40,928 nucleotides of DNA from contig JAFXEJ010000114.1 in the NCBI GenBank assembly GCA_017513795.1, positions 1-40,928 of the forward strand, in the 5' to 3' direction. The DNA comes from Ruminococcus sp. GTDB taxonomy: Bacteria > Bacillota > Clostridia > Oscillospirales > Ruminococcaceae. How positions within the stretch are numbered: position 1 is the first letter of the stretch; every line of letters begins with the position of its first letter. Of the stretch, positions 33,800 to 40,928 are shown in pieces. The notes under the pieces were generated by a model. That model did not search any database. It saw only the letters and a list, made by a program, of their open reading frames with translations, and was not told where the DNA came from. The translations under genes and the position numbers were made by a program.

Positions 33800-33998
33800 T
33801 TCCATACCCCCATATTTCATATTGACCACACCATAATTTATGTACACTTAATTACGTCTGATCTTTTGTTTCGCTTTACATAAACAACAATCGTATCAAA
33901 TTCAAAAACGCTGCAATAAATTTGCATCTTCTATTTTGTGCACAATATTATATCGTTCTTGCACCCTACAATTGTTATTTTTCACCAATATCTCTCTC
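33800..33998. other. intergenic region before the sigma gene, no gene seen
   Basis: AT-rich, no open frame of note. No consensus promoter is clear on the minus strand. A GAAAC..CGTA pair resembles ECF elements but the spacing of 11 bases is too short to accept. Confidence 0.5.
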
Positions 33999-34033
33999 AA
34001 AAAAACAGCTCTCTGAGCATTTTCAGAGAGCTG
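33999..34033 (-). terminator. terminator of the amino-acid ABC operon
   Basis: Minus strand CAGCTCTCTGA, loop AAATGC, TCAGAGAGCTG and seven U. A perfect 11-bp stem; the plus direction also has a T-run. Confidence 0.93.
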
Positions 34034-34043
34034 GTTGTTTTTT

Positions 34044-34781
34044 TTATACAATCTTTGAGAGAAATTCCTTCAGACGTGGATGCTTGGGATTAGAAAACAC
34101 CTCCTGCGGCGTATCATCCTCAGCTATAACTCCTTCGTCAATGAAAACTACTCTTGAAGCTACCTCACGGGCAAATCCCATTTCATGTGTAACACATATC
34201 ATCGTTATTCCGCTTCCAGCAAGCTGCTTCATAACCTCAAGAACCTCTCCGACCATTTCAGGATCAAGCGCAGAAGTGGGCTCGTCAAAGAGGATTACTT
34301 CCGGTTCCATTGCAAGCGCTCTGCATATAGCTACACGCTGCTTCTGTCCGCCTGACAACTGATTAGGGTAACTGTCAGCCTTGTCCTGTAATCCAACTCT
34401 TGTAAGAAGCTCCATTGCTTTCTTATTAATTTCGTCTGTCGGGATTTTTTTAAGCTTTTTTGGCGCAATAGTGAGATTTTCAAGGATAGTCAGGTGCGGA
34501 AACAGATTGAAATGCTGGAAAACCATCATTATCTTTTTACGCTGTTCGTTGATATTCGTAGAGGAAGCTGTAAGATCTACTCCATCAAAAATCACGTTAC
34601 CGTCTGTTGGCTGCTCCAGCATATTGAGACATCTCAAAAATGTGGATTTTCCGCATCCGGATGGTCCGAGTATTACCACAACTTCTCCCTTGCGTATCTC
34701 AGTTGTTATTCCTTTAAGTATTTCGTTCTTGCCAAAGGATTTCTTCAATCCCTTTACTTCAATGATAACATTATTTTTCAT
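34044..34781 (-). CDS. polar amino-acid ABC transporter ATPase (GlnQ type)
   Basis: A 245-residue ATPase. Walker [11 protein letters not shown]-loop [18 protein letters not shown], signature [15 protein letters not shown], Walker [14 protein letters not shown], and switch His in CVTHEMGF are complete and match GlnQ/HisP-like ATPases for polar amino acids. It overlaps the fused binding protein-permease gene by 11 bases, so translation is coupled, and a terminator follows. Confidence 0.95.
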   Translation of the reverse strand: MKNNVIIEVKGLKKSFGKNEILKGITTEIRKGEVVVILGPSGCGKSTFLRCLNMLEQPTDGNVIFDGVDLTASSTNINEQRKKIMMVFQHFNLFPHLTILENLTIAPKKLKKIPTDEINKKAMELLTRVGLQDKADSYPNQLSGGQKQRVAICRALAMEPEVILFDEPTSALDPEMVGEVLEVMKQLAGSGITMICVTHEMGFAREVASRVVFIDEGVIAEDDTPQEVFSNPKHPRLKEFLSKIV

Positions 34782-36297
34782 TATTCTTCAGCCTCTTTTC
34801 TAATCTTGATACAAGAGATGTAAGCACGACTACTATAACAAGGTAAACAAGTGCAACGGCAATAAGAGGCATGAATGCTTCGTATGTACGGCTGCGGATG
34901 TAGTCACCGCCTCGTGTAAGATCCATGATTCCGATATATCCGGAAATCGAAGTTTCCTTAATGAGCACGATAAACTCATTACAGAGCGCAGGAAGAACAT
35001 TCTTGAATGCCTGCGGAAGAATAAAGTATCTCATGGTCTGAGCGTAAGTAAAGCCAAGGCTTCTTCCGGCTTCAAACTGTCCGTTGTCAACAGACATTAT
35101 GCCGCCTCTTACAATTTCGGCAATATATGCGGACGAATTAAGTCCGAATGCGATAACTGCAACAAAGACCTTGTCCACATTCGTAGAAGCAAAAATTACA
35201 TAGTAAATTATAAGAAGCTGAACCATTGTCGGCGTTCCTCTGATAATTGTCAGATACGCCTTGAGAATCAGATTGAGCAGCTTGCATTTTCCGGTTTTAT
35301 CGCATGTACTTCTGAGTATAGCGATAAGGAATCCGAGAACAACACCGATAAGTACAGCGAAAAAGCTTATTTTAAGAGTTACAAGTACACCATCAGTGAT
35401 GTATTTCCATCTGTCGTCCTCAATGAAATTGTTTTCAAACTTTTCCTTCAGACTAATATCTGCCGCTCCGCTGCCATTGCGGACAATGATAACCTGAGTA
35501 GCTGTAGTATAGGAATCAGTAAAGTCTATGCTTTTCAGTCTGTCCTCAGTAACAGTCATTCCGGATACGCCTACATCAGCCTTTCCGGACTGAACTGCAT
35601 TTATAATACTGTCAAACTCAATATCCTGAATTTCAAGGGACATTCCGAGAATATCACAGATTGCATTCGCAATATCAATATCAATTCCGATGATTTCGCC
35701 CTTTTCAATGTACTCATACGGCTCAAAAGTCGCATTTGTAGCAATACTGAGAGTTCCATTGCTTCTGTCAACGTTTTCCGGAGAAATGTACGGAGATTTT
35801 CCCTTTGTATCATCTCCTATATAATTAGAGATGATACTATCCAGAGTTCCGTCCGCTTTAAGCTGTGCAATAGCAGCATTGATCTTCTCACGTAGTTCCG
35901 GATTTTCCTTAGAAATACAAATTGCATATTCCTCTACAGCGAAACTTTCTTCAAGAATTGATAAGTCCGAATTGATCTTTACAAAAGCGTCAGCGGGAGC
36001 TTTATCAATTACAACACAGTCAATCTTGCCAAGCTTTAATGCCTGAACTGCATCTGCTGCTTTATTGTATCTTTCAATAGTCGAGCCTTCCTTCTCGTAA
36101 TCAGATACGAAAATGTCTCCAGTAGTTCCAAGCTGAACTCCGATCGTTGCACCAGGAAGATCATCAATAGTCTTCACCTTTGACGGCTCACTTGCCTTTT
36201 TCGATTTGCATGAAAACAGTGTCATCGGTATCATAAATACCATTAACATTATAAGTATCCACCTGAGATACCATGTTTTTGATTTAGTTAAATTCAT
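34771..36297 (-). CDS. amino-acid ABC transporter: fused substrate-binding lipoprotein and permease
   Basis: A 508-residue fusion. The N-terminus is a lipoprotein signal ([14 protein letters not shown]). The binding domain is about residues 30-265. The permease is about 275-505, with HisM/GlnP-type spans ([40 protein letters not shown]) and the loop [20 protein letters not shown] that contacts the ATPase. In the binding part, the segment usually second ([17 protein letters not shown] to [15 protein letters not shown]) comes before the segment usually first ([20 protein letters not shown] to VISGMT-like [19 protein letters not shown]), so the domain looks circularly permuted. The start at 36297 has GAGAGGA upstream. 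A consensus promoter precedes it. The substrate is a polar amino acid, perhaps glutamine or arginine, not decided by sequence. Confidence 0.9.
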   Translation of the reverse strand: MNLTKSKTWYLRWILIMLMVFMIPMTLFSCKSKKASEPSKVKTIDDLPGATIGVQLGTTGDIFVSDYEKEGSTIERYNKAADAVQALKLGKIDCVVIDKAPADAFVKINSDLSILEESFAVEEYAICISKENPELREKINAAIAQLKADGTLDSIISNYIGDDTKGKSPYISPENVDRSNGTLSIATNATFEPYEYIEKGEIIGIDIDIANAICDILGMSLEIQDIEFDSIINAVQSGKADVGVSGMTVTEDRLKSIDFTDSYTTATQVIIVRNGSGAADISLKEKFENNFIEDDRWKYITDGVLVTLKISFFAVLIGVVLGFLIAILRSTCDKTGKCKLLNLILKAYLTIIRGTPTMVQLLIIYYVIFASTNVDKVFVAVIAFGLNSSAYIAEIVRGGIMSVDNGQFEAGRSLGFTYAQTMRYFILPQAFKNVLPALCNEFIVLIKETSISGYIGIMDLTRGGDYIRSRTYEAFMPLIAVALVYLVIVVVLTSLVSRLEKRLKNNEK

Positions 36298-36337
36298 TTC
36301 AGATCCTCTCTTACGAATTATTTTAAAATACCCATTT

Positions 36338-36366
36338 ATTATACCATGTCCGGCAGAATAAGTCAA
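36338..36366 (-). promoter_or_regulatory. sigma-A promoter of the amino-acid ABC operon
   Basis: Minus strand TTGACT (36366-36361), 17 bases, TATAAT (36343-36338), about 40 bases before the ATG at 36297. Confidence 0.85.
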
Positions 36367-36396
36367 CAAAATAAATAGATTTTCCCGATAAATAGC

Positions 36397-36426
36397 TAAC
36401 GCCCACAGACTATACCGTGAGCGTTA
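36397..36426 (-). terminator. hairpin at the end of the pilus operon
   Basis: TAACGCTCAC, a 10-base loop and GTGGGCGTTA form a 10-bp stem with one G-U pair just after the second sortase gene. The following U-run is weak, so it is a probable but not strong terminator. Confidence 0.55.
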
Positions 36427-36442
36427 TATAAGCTTATTTCTA

Positions 36443-37132
36443 TCATTCCGTTTCACCGGACAAATCAGATTTTTCTGCTCTGACACATACTCTGCTTTGT
36501 CCGCTCAGAGTACAGGTAAAAAGCGTCAGGTCCCAGTTACCATCATTGTTGGCAATGAGTCCCTCAACATCTGTTCCGTCAAGTGTATCTATCTGGATCA
36601 CATTATATCGGTACTCCGTTCCGTCTGCTGCAATAAATACCATTTCGTCCCCAACAGAAAGTGAGTTTATATTTCCAAAATGAGAACTGTAATTATGAGC
36701 AGCAATAATAATATCGTCTGTGTCTGCCCTGCCAGAATACCTGCACGGACTAATTTTGAGATTAGCATAGCTCCATTCGCTCATTACAGGAAGTCTTACA
36801 TCAAGGCTCGGTATACTGATTATCCCCACATAGCTGTTTCCGTCGATTTCGGCAAGCTTTTCCTGTGTAGTTGGTTCTTCTGTGCCATACTGGGCAAAAA
36901 GATCTTCCGATGGAGCTGTGTATATCTGTTCTGTTGAAGTCTGCACTTTAGTCTCAGCTTCTTCCGATTTTTTTGCTTCGTCAGAAATTTTGACTTCAAG
37001 TACTTCCAGAACTTCTCTTGCACGTTCTCCGCTTTTTTTATCCTGAATAATATTGGATAATATCAGAATCGCTGCCGCCAGAAGCAGCAGCGATCCAAGT
37101 ATTACAAAACATTTTCCTTTAGTTATTTTCAT
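36443..37132 (-). CDS. second sortase of the pilus operon
   Basis: A 229-residue membrane protein with an N-terminal span (FVILGSLLLLAAAILILSN), an acidic and Lys/Glu-rich linker, and a sortase domain from about residue 95. Catalytic residues are visible: His146 in IIAAHNYS, Cys207 in LTLFTCTLSGQSR and Arg214. YVGIISIPSLDVRLPV is the usual first strand. It lacks the C-terminal span of class C enzymes, so it may anchor the finished pilus to the wall, or act on the IPQTG minor pilin. It overlaps the minor pilin gene by 14 bases. Class cannot be fixed by eye. Confidence 0.88.
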   Translation of the reverse strand: MKITKGKCFVILGSLLLLAAAILILSNIIQDKKSGERAREVLEVLEVKISDEAKKSEEAETKVQTSTEQIYTAPSEDLFAQYGTEEPTTQEKLAEIDGNSYVGIISIPSLDVRLPVMSEWSYANLKISPCRYSGRADTDDIIIAAHNYSSHFGNINSLSVGDEMVFIAADGTEYRYNVIQIDTLDGTDVEGLIANNDGNWDLTLFTCTLSGQSRVCVRAEKSDLSGETE

Positions 37133-38144
37133 TGTTATTCTCGTTTTTTTCCATTGAACGTATCCTCAGACCAATTGCAATAAAGATTATTCCCATAAGA
37201 CCAAGTAATGGCACTGGCCACCACAACTGTCCTGTCTGAGGTATCTTGTTATCATTCTTTTTCTTTGTAGTCGTTGATGTTGTTTTTGCAGCTGTAGTTG
37301 TTATTTCTTCTGATGTTGTTATCGTAGTAGTTGTCGTTACCGGAGGCTTCTCGGTTTTTGGTGTATTGACAACAACAAACTGTCTCTCATTTGAATCATA
37401 TATTACAGTAATGTTGTCAGGAACATCAACTTCCTTTATACGCCATTCATCATCAGGACTTCCCTTCCAGTTGTGAGTCCAGTTGTTGCTTTCATCGAGT
37501 ATTACTGTATCAAACAGTTCGTTGTTACGATAAATCTCAATCTTGATCGGCGATGCGTCTACAATATCCTCGCCATCCTCAGTTCTCCAAAAACCTTTTG
37601 CAGTATAATCAATTTCCTCAGGATTCTCAACACTGGAGATGATCTTCGGATATGCGTCGATGTCCACCGGTGCACCTGTAACGCTAATCTCAATGAGAAG
37701 CGTTGAGGGAGTATACGTTGTATTCCCTATTTCAAGCTCATTTCCGGAAATCAGATATAATCCAGGAATAAGTCCTTCAAATTTCTTGATGCCGTTTTCG
37801 TCCGTCTTGCCGAATGCTGTCGGAAAAATTCCGTCCAGTATCGCATAGTTCTCAAGCGTCTTTGCAGCAGTTTTTCGTCCGCTGTCTGTTGACAGATCAC
37901 TGAGATCAACCTGATAATCACTGAAATCTCCGTCAAGTACAAATCCTGATTCAGTCCTTGAACCAACACGATATACATTCCAGTTCATGCCGCTCAGGGT
38001 AATTTCCTCCGTACGGCAGTATAGTGTTAGCGTTCCTGTAACAGTTTCGGCAAAAGCTGTGAACATTACTCCGGTAAGAAGAAGCATCACAGTACTCAAT
38101 GTACAAAGCACAGCTTTAAAGTATCTGTGAAATTTCAAACGCAT
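37119..38144 (-). CDS. LPXTG-type minor pilin (IPQTG, CnaB domain)
   Basis: A 341-residue surface protein with a signal peptide (AVLCTLSTVMLLLTGVMFTA), an N-terminal pilin domain, a CnaB-like domain at about 175-255 (FWRTEDGEDIV, IEIYRNNELFDTV, WRIKEVDVPDN), a Thr-rich linker, and the sorting signal IPQTG near residue 301 followed by a hydrophobic span and a charged tail. CnaB domains often hold intramolecular isopeptide bonds. The start is ambiguous: 38144 is preferred, with GGTG upstream; 38156 is possible. Its place between two sortases suggests the pilus base or tip subunit. Confidence 0.87.
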   Translation of the reverse strand: MRLKFHRYFKAVLCTLSTVMLLLTGVMFTAFAETVTGTLTLYCRTEEITLSGMNWNVYRVGSRTESGFVLDGDFSDYQVDLSDLSTDSGRKTAAKTLENYAILDGIFPTAFGKTDENGIKKFEGLIPGLYLISGNELEIGNTTYTPSTLLIEISVTGAPVDIDAYPKIISSVENPEEIDYTAKGFWRTEDGEDIVDASPIKIEIYRNNELFDTVILDESNNWTHNWKGSPDDEWRIKEVDVPDNITVIYDSNERQFVVVNTPKTEKPPVTTTTTITTSEEITTTAAKTTSTTTKKKNDNKIPQTGQLWWPVPLLGLMGIIFIAIGLRIRSMEKNENNNENN

Positions 38145-38187
38145 TTCAGTCACCATCCTTTCAAAAATCTGATATTATCAGAATAAC

Positions 38188-39045
38188 TTAATGTTTATTA
38201 ATCATGTAGCGCAGATTTGGTTCCTTACGCTTTCTCTTTCCGCCGAATATCCAGTAAATAAGCAGTCCGAGAACTAACGGGGATGCAATCAGCGGAACTA
38301 CAAGCAGCGGATCCACCTTTGTTGCATCCGAGAGAACCGTTGCATTGGAAACGTATTTTGTTTCGATACGGTGCGACTTCAGCAGAAGTCGGTGTGTGTT
38401 TACCGCATACGGCGTGCATGTCATGAGAGTTACAACATCCGCTCCGGGAATCACCATCAGCTTTTCCATTTCGTGCGGAAGTACAATGCTGATTTCGTCA
38501 ATCTGATAGGTATATACCGCTCCGAGTACGTTTATCGTAAATACATCGCCTACTACAAGCTGATCAAGATCGGTAAAAAGCTTTGCTGTGGGGTGTCCTC
38601 TGTGAGCAGAAATTACACTGTGCGTGTTAAGTCCGCCGACCGGAAGCGACGAGCCTTCAAGATGTCCTGACGCTACGTTGAGTACCGCCTCGCTTGTGCC
38701 GTGATAAATCGGAATCTCAACCTGAATTACAGGAATTGAAACATACCCCATAATTCCCGTGCCCGATACATCGAGGATATCATAATATCCAGGAACCTGA
38801 TCGTAATTTACAAACGGAGCTTCAAGTCTTGCTATCTTCTCGTTGTATTCATTTGCCCTTGCGAGCATTGCATCGATTTCACTTGTATCCATTTTTGAAA
38901 TAACGGATTCATAGTTTGCAATCGCTTTACTTTGTACTCTGGAATTCCACCAGTTGCTGACTATGGGATAAAGCATCACGGAGAGTCCCACGAATAGCAT
39001 TATAGTAAAAATTATTGTTGTGATTAAGCCTGATTTCTTCTTCAT
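38188..39045 (-). CDS. class C pilin-polymerising sortase
   Basis: A 285-residue sortase with an N-terminal span (TTIIFTIMLFVGLSVMLYPI), a catalytic domain with His148 in ISAHRGHPTAKLF, Cys210 in TLMTCTPYAVNTHRLLL and Arg219, and a second C-terminal span (VVPLIASPLVLGLLIYWIF). The TLMTCTPYGxNTHRL form and the two spans are typical of class C sortases, which link pilin subunits through Lys-Thr bonds. It follows the major pilin gene, separated by a hairpin. Confidence 0.94.
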   Translation of the reverse strand: MKKKSGLITTIIFTIMLFVGLSVMLYPIVSNWWNSRVQSKAIANYESVISKMDTSEIDAMLARANEYNEKIARLEAPFVNYDQVPGYYDILDVSGTGIMGYVSIPVIQVEIPIYHGTSEAVLNVASGHLEGSSLPVGGLNTHSVISAHRGHPTAKLFTDLDQLVVGDVFTINVLGAVYTYQIDEISIVLPHEMEKLMVIPGADVVTLMTCTPYAVNTHRLLLKSHRIETKYVSNATVLSDATKVDPLLVVPLIASPLVLGLLIYWIFGGKRKRKEPNLRYMINKH

Positions 39046-39057
39046 GGGATCCTCCCT

Positions 39058-39093
39058 AATGGCCGCCAGCGGCTTGTACCACCGGCGGCATTA
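39058..39093 (-). promoter_or_regulatory. GC-rich hairpin between major pilin and sortase genes
   Basis: GCCGCC (39062-39067) pairs with GGCGGC (39084-39089), with flanking AATG/CATT able to extend it, just upstream of the sortase ribosome site. It may lower sortase expression relative to pilin or protect the pilin mRNA end. No U-run follows. Confidence 0.55.
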
Positions 39094-39142
39094 TTAGGTC
39101 AATTAGTCGTTTTCATTATTATTATTATGCCGTCTGAGTTTA

Positions 39143-40792
39143 TTATTCCTGTGTGTTCTTCATGCGCTTCTTGGAGATGAGGTAGATGCCTGCAACTGCA
39201 ACCATTGCGCCGCCGCCGAGGTAGAATACTGTTGTACCGATACCACCGGTGCCGGGGAGAACAGAACCAGCATTATTCTGAATAGATTGTGTAATAACAC
39301 CTGTATCTTTAAACTCACCTGTAACAAGATCTCCACCCATTAATGAAGTAAGAGTAGGATTATCTGATAAAATCTCATGTTCAGCTGTGATAGTAAACTC
39401 TATCGGATTAATTGAGTTATATCCTGGAGGGGTTGCTGTTTCTGTTAATTTGTAATCACCATCATCTAAGCCTGTAAATGTAAATTTAGAACCTGTTGCA
39501 TCTCCTGTTTTTCTTGTCACTTCAACCCAAGTTGTTGTTCCATCAACTATTTCTTTCTTTTCAAGTTTGAAATTTGCGCCTATGAGTGCATTATTATTCT
39601 CATCAACCTTATTAATTACAGTCTGATATGTAAATGCAATTACTGTATCATCAACAGTTTTACCGATTTCTGTACCTGTCTCATTATTAGGATTATTAGA
39701 GAATGTTAAATATGAAGTATTTGGGTTACCAGGTAAACCAATATCAGCACTCGCATTCAATTCTGATTCATATTCAACAGTAATCACACTGCCAGCCTGT
39801 ACGCTACCAATCTGCTTAAGGTCAGCGAACTTGATTTCAAATGAACAATCATCTGATGGAGCTTCTACAATTTCGTAACCTGATTCAATTTTAGTACCAT
39901 CAACCTTTACTACAACTGAATCCCGTTTAAAAGTAAGTCCCTCGCACTCTTCATCATGGAATACAAACTGATACACCTTATAAGCATCATAATCTCCTGC
40001 TACTTTACCAGTAAGCTGGAACGGAATCTTATCACCGATATCATAGTCGCCACTATCCTGCCAGTCCGATGTCACTCCAGTAGAATCATTTGTATCTTTA
40101 ATCTTCTTTTTAAATTCTACCATTCCACTCTTAGGAGCAATAGATACATCGCCAAGCACCTGAACTATGAAACTTGTATATGTATCTTCTTCATTTGCTA
40201 AAGAGCCATCCTTATCCTTAATCAGATAATAACCAGGTTTAGTAGATGTAAGGGTATATCCAGTAGTTGTGGTATCTTCTCCTTCGCCAGTTTTGTTTTC
40301 GGTAAGTGTCTGTACACCAGTGGAATTAAGATGTTTATTCATTGTTGCTGCAAAAGCCTTTGTAACATCAGAAGATGCACCCTGAAGTTTTTCTGCCACC
40401 TTAGCTGCTGTAGTAAGATTTGCTCCATTTTCATCAACAAAAACTGCATCACCATCAGCATTTTCAATTTCTGCTAAAGCAGTATACAGAGCTGGACTTT
40501 CGATGACATTATCTCCCCAATTTACGTCAGTGAAAGTTACTGTTGTATTGTCATCAGTTGTAATATCCTCAGTATTATTATCATCAACTGATTTAAGTAA
40601 TGTTCCCTTAAATATCTGATAAGCTTCATATTCATGACCCGAAACAGTGTTTTCAATTGTAATATTAGCAGATTTTATTTCTGTTTCTTTCACTACTGCT
40701 GAACCAGCCATCGGAGCAACCATGCAAGCTGCGAGGAGGGAAGCGGATGTTATAGCTGCAAATCTCTTAAAAGTTCTTGATGTTTTTTTCAT
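39143..40792 (-). CDS. major pilin subunit (LPGTG, CnaB domain)
   Basis: A 549-residue pilin with a signal peptide (FAAITSASLLAACMVAPMAG), an N-terminal pilin domain (TVSGHEYEAYQIFKGTL), a segment with SIAPKSGMVEFKKKIKDTND that holds the likely pilin-motif lysine, an intermediate domain, and a CnaB domain at about 395-485 with INKVDENNNALIGANFKLEK and an E-box (DYKLTETATPPGYN). The sorting signal LPGTG is at 512-516, followed by a hydrophobic span and SKKRMKNTQE. The layout is that of FimA/SpaA-like pilus shafts. AAAGGAG lies 7 bases before the ATG. It is the first gene of the pilus operon; a long structured leader precedes it. Confidence 0.93.
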   Translation of the reverse strand: MKKTSRTFKRFAAITSASLLAACMVAPMAGSAVVKETEIKSANITIENTVSGHEYEAYQIFKGTLLKSVDDNNTEDITTDDNTTVTFTDVNWGDNVIESPALYTALAEIENADGDAVFVDENGANLTTAAKVAEKLQGASSDVTKAFAATMNKHLNSTGVQTLTENKTGEGEDTTTTGYTLTSTKPGYYLIKDKDGSLANEEDTYTSFIVQVLGDVSIAPKSGMVEFKKKIKDTNDSTGVTSDWQDSGDYDIGDKIPFQLTGKVAGDYDAYKVYQFVFHDEECEGLTFKRDSVVVKVDGTKIESGYEIVEAPSDDCSFEIKFADLKQIGSVQAGSVITVEYESELNASADIGLPGNPNTSYLTFSNNPNNETGTEIGKTVDDTVIAFTYQTVINKVDENNNALIGANFKLEKKEIVDGTTTWVEVTRKTGDATGSKFTFTGLDDGDYKLTETATPPGYNSINPIEFTITAEHEILSDNPTLTSLMGGDLVTGEFKDTGVITQSIQNNAGSVLPGTGGIGTTVFYLGGGAMVAVAGIYLISKKRMKNTQE

Positions 40793-40824
40793 AATAATTC
40801 TCCTTTAAAATAAATTTTGGTTTT

Positions 40825-40858
40825 CAGAAAGGGCACGATCTCTGCCGCACCCTTTCTG
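40825..40858 (-). promoter_or_regulatory. 5' leader hairpin of the pilin mRNA
   Basis: Minus strand CAGAAAGGG pairs perfectly with CCCTTTCTG, and three wobble or standard pairs can extend it. It sits about 33 bases before the pilin start. No U-run follows it, so it is more likely a stabiliser than an attenuator. A second GC-rich dyad lies further upstream to the window end. Confidence 0.6.
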
Positions 40859-40928
40859 TGGGTGGATTGTTTATTTTGCACGGCGGCTGCTCTGCCGACG
40901 TCGTGTACATGTGTATCCGGCTGCACTC

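Noticed and set aside
33850-33895. ECF autoregulatory promoter before the sigma gene (GAAAC..CGTA)
   Set aside because: Spacing between the two parts is about 11 bases, not the usual 16-17.

Overview
The window looks like chromosome of a fibrolytic, Gram-positive gut Ruminococcus, probably of the R. flavefaciens type. The evidence is low-GC Firmicutes codon use, strong AGGAGG-type ribosome sites, Thr-rich linkers on surface proteins, LPXTG-type pilins with sortases, and a family 44 glycoside hydrolase carrying a type I dockerin. Species assignment is inference.

Region 1 (1-19291, minus strand) is one long operon for a Firmicutes type VII (Ess/Yuk) secretion system. It is read from a consensus promoter at 19319-19347. 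In order it encodes a small membrane protein, a DUF6382-FHA protein (probable EssB/YukC counterpart), a PP2C phosphatase, a membrane Ser/Thr kinase, a small single-span protein, a cohesin-like wall protein, a 2112-residue Ig-like stalk protein, an unknown soluble protein, a replication-initiator-like protein, a YukD/EsaB ubiquitin-like protein and the motor ATPase EssC, whose C-terminus is cut by the window edge. Kinase, phosphatase and two FHA proteins suggest phospho-threonine control. No WXG100 substrate gene is seen.

Region 2 (19400-24531) holds a purine permease, the GH44-dockerin enzyme with its own promoter and terminator, and a LysR regulator divergent from a PQ-loop/SemiSWEET-like protein, with overlapping promoters and a shared palindrome.

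Region 3 (24532-30250) is the most unusual part. Two WYL-type regulators, one broken by a frameshift, lie divergent to rtcB (RNA ligase), which is followed by a Ro60-like TROVE/DUF2828-vWA gene. The 549 bases between rtcB and the Ro60-like gene are filled by seven head-to-tail RNA elements. Each is closed by a 7-bp (one 8-bp) terminal stem of different sequence, and most carry the same ACAGCA motif just inside the stem. The first and last also contain tRNA T-arm mimics. I read this as an operon-embedded array of Y-RNA-like, tRNA-mimicking small RNAs serving an RtcB/Ro60 RNA-repair or RNA-quality system.

Region 4 (30279-36366) has an AraC/GyrI-like regulator and a GNAT acetyltransferase that share a 25-bp promoter box at identical spacing, an ECF sigma/anti-sigma pair, and a polar amino-acid ABC transporter whose substrate-binding domain looks circularly permuted and is fused to the permease.

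Region 5 (36443-40928) is a sortase-assembled pilus operon: major pilin, class C sortase, minor pilin and a second sortase, with hairpins in the pilin leader and between pilin and sortase.
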